A program made the translations under genes and the position numbers. This document shows, piece after piece, positions 62,875 to 64,000 of a DNA stretch of 64,000 nucleotides (positions within the stretch are counted from its first letter, which is position 1; the number at the start of each line of letters is the position of its first letter). The notes under the pieces are model-generated. The model was not told where the DNA came from, ran no database searches, and was given only the letters and a program-made list of their open reading frames with translations. The DNA is from Austropuccinia psidii (taxonomy: Eukaryota; Basidiomycota; Pucciniomycetes; Pucciniales; Sphaerophragmiaceae): NCBI GenBank assembly GCA_023105745.1, contig JALGQZ010000015.1:21525499-21589498 (forward strand). Direction: 5' to 3'.

Positions 62875-63255
62875 TCAAAAATTCATTTAAAATCTTCCCA
62901 CTTATGAATTTACTTAATTTTTTTTAAAATGAAGGGTTCAATGTGAAGAATAAAGCACCAGAATCCCATAATTTTGGGAATTTTTTTGGTTGGGACAAGT
63001 GAAGGCGCAAAAAGGGGTTTTTTTCAAATGTTTTTTCCCGTCATTGTAATATGCCTATTTTTAAAAGGTGAATTTAATAACTTCCCACTTATGAATTTCC
63101 TTCATTTTTTTTTTAAATTAAAGGGTTCAATCTGAACAATAAAGAACCAGAAGCTCATGAATTGGGAAAATTCTTTGGGTGAGACAACAAGTGAAGGCGC
63201 AATGAGTGTTTTTTTTTTTAACTGTTTTTTCTCTTGTGTGTAATATGAATATTTT
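62875..63255. repeat. Two-copy tandem duplication of about 190 bp
   Basis: Unit 1 (about 62875-63060) and unit 2 (about 63061-63255) share CTTCCCACTTATGAATTT, AAGGGTTCAAT, AATAAAG, ACCAGAA, GTGAAGGCGCAA and TGTAATATG in the same order. Their similarity is imperfect, so the duplication is not very recent. It lies just 3' of the OTU ORF. Confidence 0.75.
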
Positions 63256-63369
63256 CAAGTACAACAGTTTCACAAGTTTGATAAAAAAAATGAGACTGAG
63301 GTGGGATTTAAGCAATAAATATGACTGAGGAGGGGGATAATTGGCATAAATTGTATATACAAAAATCAT

Positions 63370-64000
63370 TCAATCAGAATCAACCTCCAAAATAGTGGGT
63401 TTTTTCTGAGAGGGGGGAGGAAGATTGGACAAATACAACATTCTGTTTTTCTTAAATTTATCAGCCCACCCCAGGGCTTGTGGTTGGGCATGAATCTCCC
63501 AGATCACAGTAATGGGGGGGACAGGATAAACTTTAGAAATGATGATTTCCAAAGGAACAAAATGAGCACAACTATTCAAGAAGCAGATGAAAATGGGGGG
63601 ATTATCATTTGGAGGACAGAAATAAGGGAAAAAAGAAAAAGATTGGGCTGTGGAATGAAAGAAAACTGGTCTTTTATACTTATTTGCAATTGGATTCCCC
63701 ATGTCAGGCATGGACATCCACTTGCTTTTTGGAGCCTGGCCAACATCTTCATACCATTCAATTCTTTCCAAATAAGAGGATACTGAGGGAATTAAGGTGT
63801 TCATGGCTTCATAAAGGTCTTTATTTTGTTGAATTTCTTCAGCCAAGTCACCTCTGACATCAGCCCGTTGATCTTGAGTCTTGTAAATGAAGTGGGATAC
63901 TGTTCTGTAACCACAGTTTCCATCACCCTGGACATTGATGGCCTTGAAGGTGTATTTCAATATAAACTTGGGCAAGTCTTCTGAGCCAGTTATCTGATAA
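63370..64000 (-). CDS. OTU-like cysteine protease domain protein, partial
   Basis: The frame is open from the window edge to TGA at 63370, and the TTG at 63975 is not a credible start. The OTU core is visible: QGDGNCGYRTV with the catalytic Asp-x-x-Cys (D18 and C21, counted from 63975), then a KWMSMPDMGNPIANKY segment typical of this type, and the catalytic His in CAHFVPLEI (H138). OTU proteins are deubiquitinase-type thiol proteases. In fungi and plants such domains are often encoded by DNA transposons, so this may be transposon-derived rather than a host gene. The tail is short (about 60 residues after the His). Upstream domains are outside the window. Confidence 0.75.
   Translation of the reverse strand, partial: YQITGSEDLPKFILKYTFKAINVQGDGNCGYRTVSHFIYKTQDQRADVRGDLAEEIQQNKDLYEAMNTLIPSVSSYLERIEWYEDVGQAPKSKWMSMPDMGNPIANKYKRPVFFHSTAQSFSFFPYFCPPNDNPPIFICFLNSCAHFVPLEIIISKVYPVPPITVIWEIHAQPQALGWADKFKKNRMLYLSNLPPPSQKKPTILEVDSD

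Noticed and set aside
1..64000. RIP-type (C-to-T) mutation as the main cause of decay
   Set aside because: Many stops can instead be traced to Glu GAA to TAA or to small indels. Without family alignments I cannot claim RIP.

Overview
The window is eukaryotic and very AT-rich. Nearly all recognisable coding sequence belongs to Ty3/gypsy (chromovirus-type) LTR retrotransposons. The polyproteins have Gag with a CCHC knuckle, aspartic protease, YIDD reverse transcriptase, RNase H, HHCC/DD35E integrase and a C-terminal chromodomain. They closely resemble, from memory, retroelement proteins of rust fungi (Pucciniales), and I suspect Austropuccinia psidii. That assignment is recollection, not a search result. 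No rRNA, tRNA, CRISPR or bacterial-type gene was seen. The only likely non-gypsy gene is a partial OTU-type cysteine-protease ORF at the right edge, itself probably transposon-linked.

Three related families, here called A, B and C, make up the nest. Left nest (1-13215): the 3' end of a decayed C-type element (1-4095) lies in the gag of a decayed A-type element (4096-13215). Each of these also carries a B-type solo LTR with a 5-bp target-site duplication (TSD). Middle (13216-21008): mostly anonymous AT-rich DNA holding a very old B solo LTR (15356-16388, TSD ACTTC) and a C solo LTR (16555-18347, TSD TTCTT). Main nest (21009-54564): a decayed B element holds a solo LTR inside a solo LTR in its gag (TSDs CCAGA and CTTGT). 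Between its RNase H and integrase it holds an A element (30330-51384, TSD ATCCC/ATCCT). That A element is split in its reverse transcriptase by a young, nearly intact minus-strand C element (36490-46593, TSD TGAAT, LTRs almost identical). Right flank (54565-63369): anonymous AT-rich DNA with a probable old LTR relic and a short tandem duplication, followed by the OTU ORF (63370-64000, running off the window).

The most interesting signal is a second reading frame overlapping the 5' part of gag at +1 in all three families. In each family a 62-68 nt phase-1 intron can be drawn that contains the gag ATG. Splicing it would fuse a short upstream exon in phase to the +1 frame. Unspliced RNA would instead start Gag-Pol from the ATG inside the intron. 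The +1 frame is better conserved than the gag frame between A and C, it ends at the same place in a third decayed copy, and it is nearly free of stops in the decayed B copy. It looks like an overlooked overlapping gene whose expression could be chosen by splicing.
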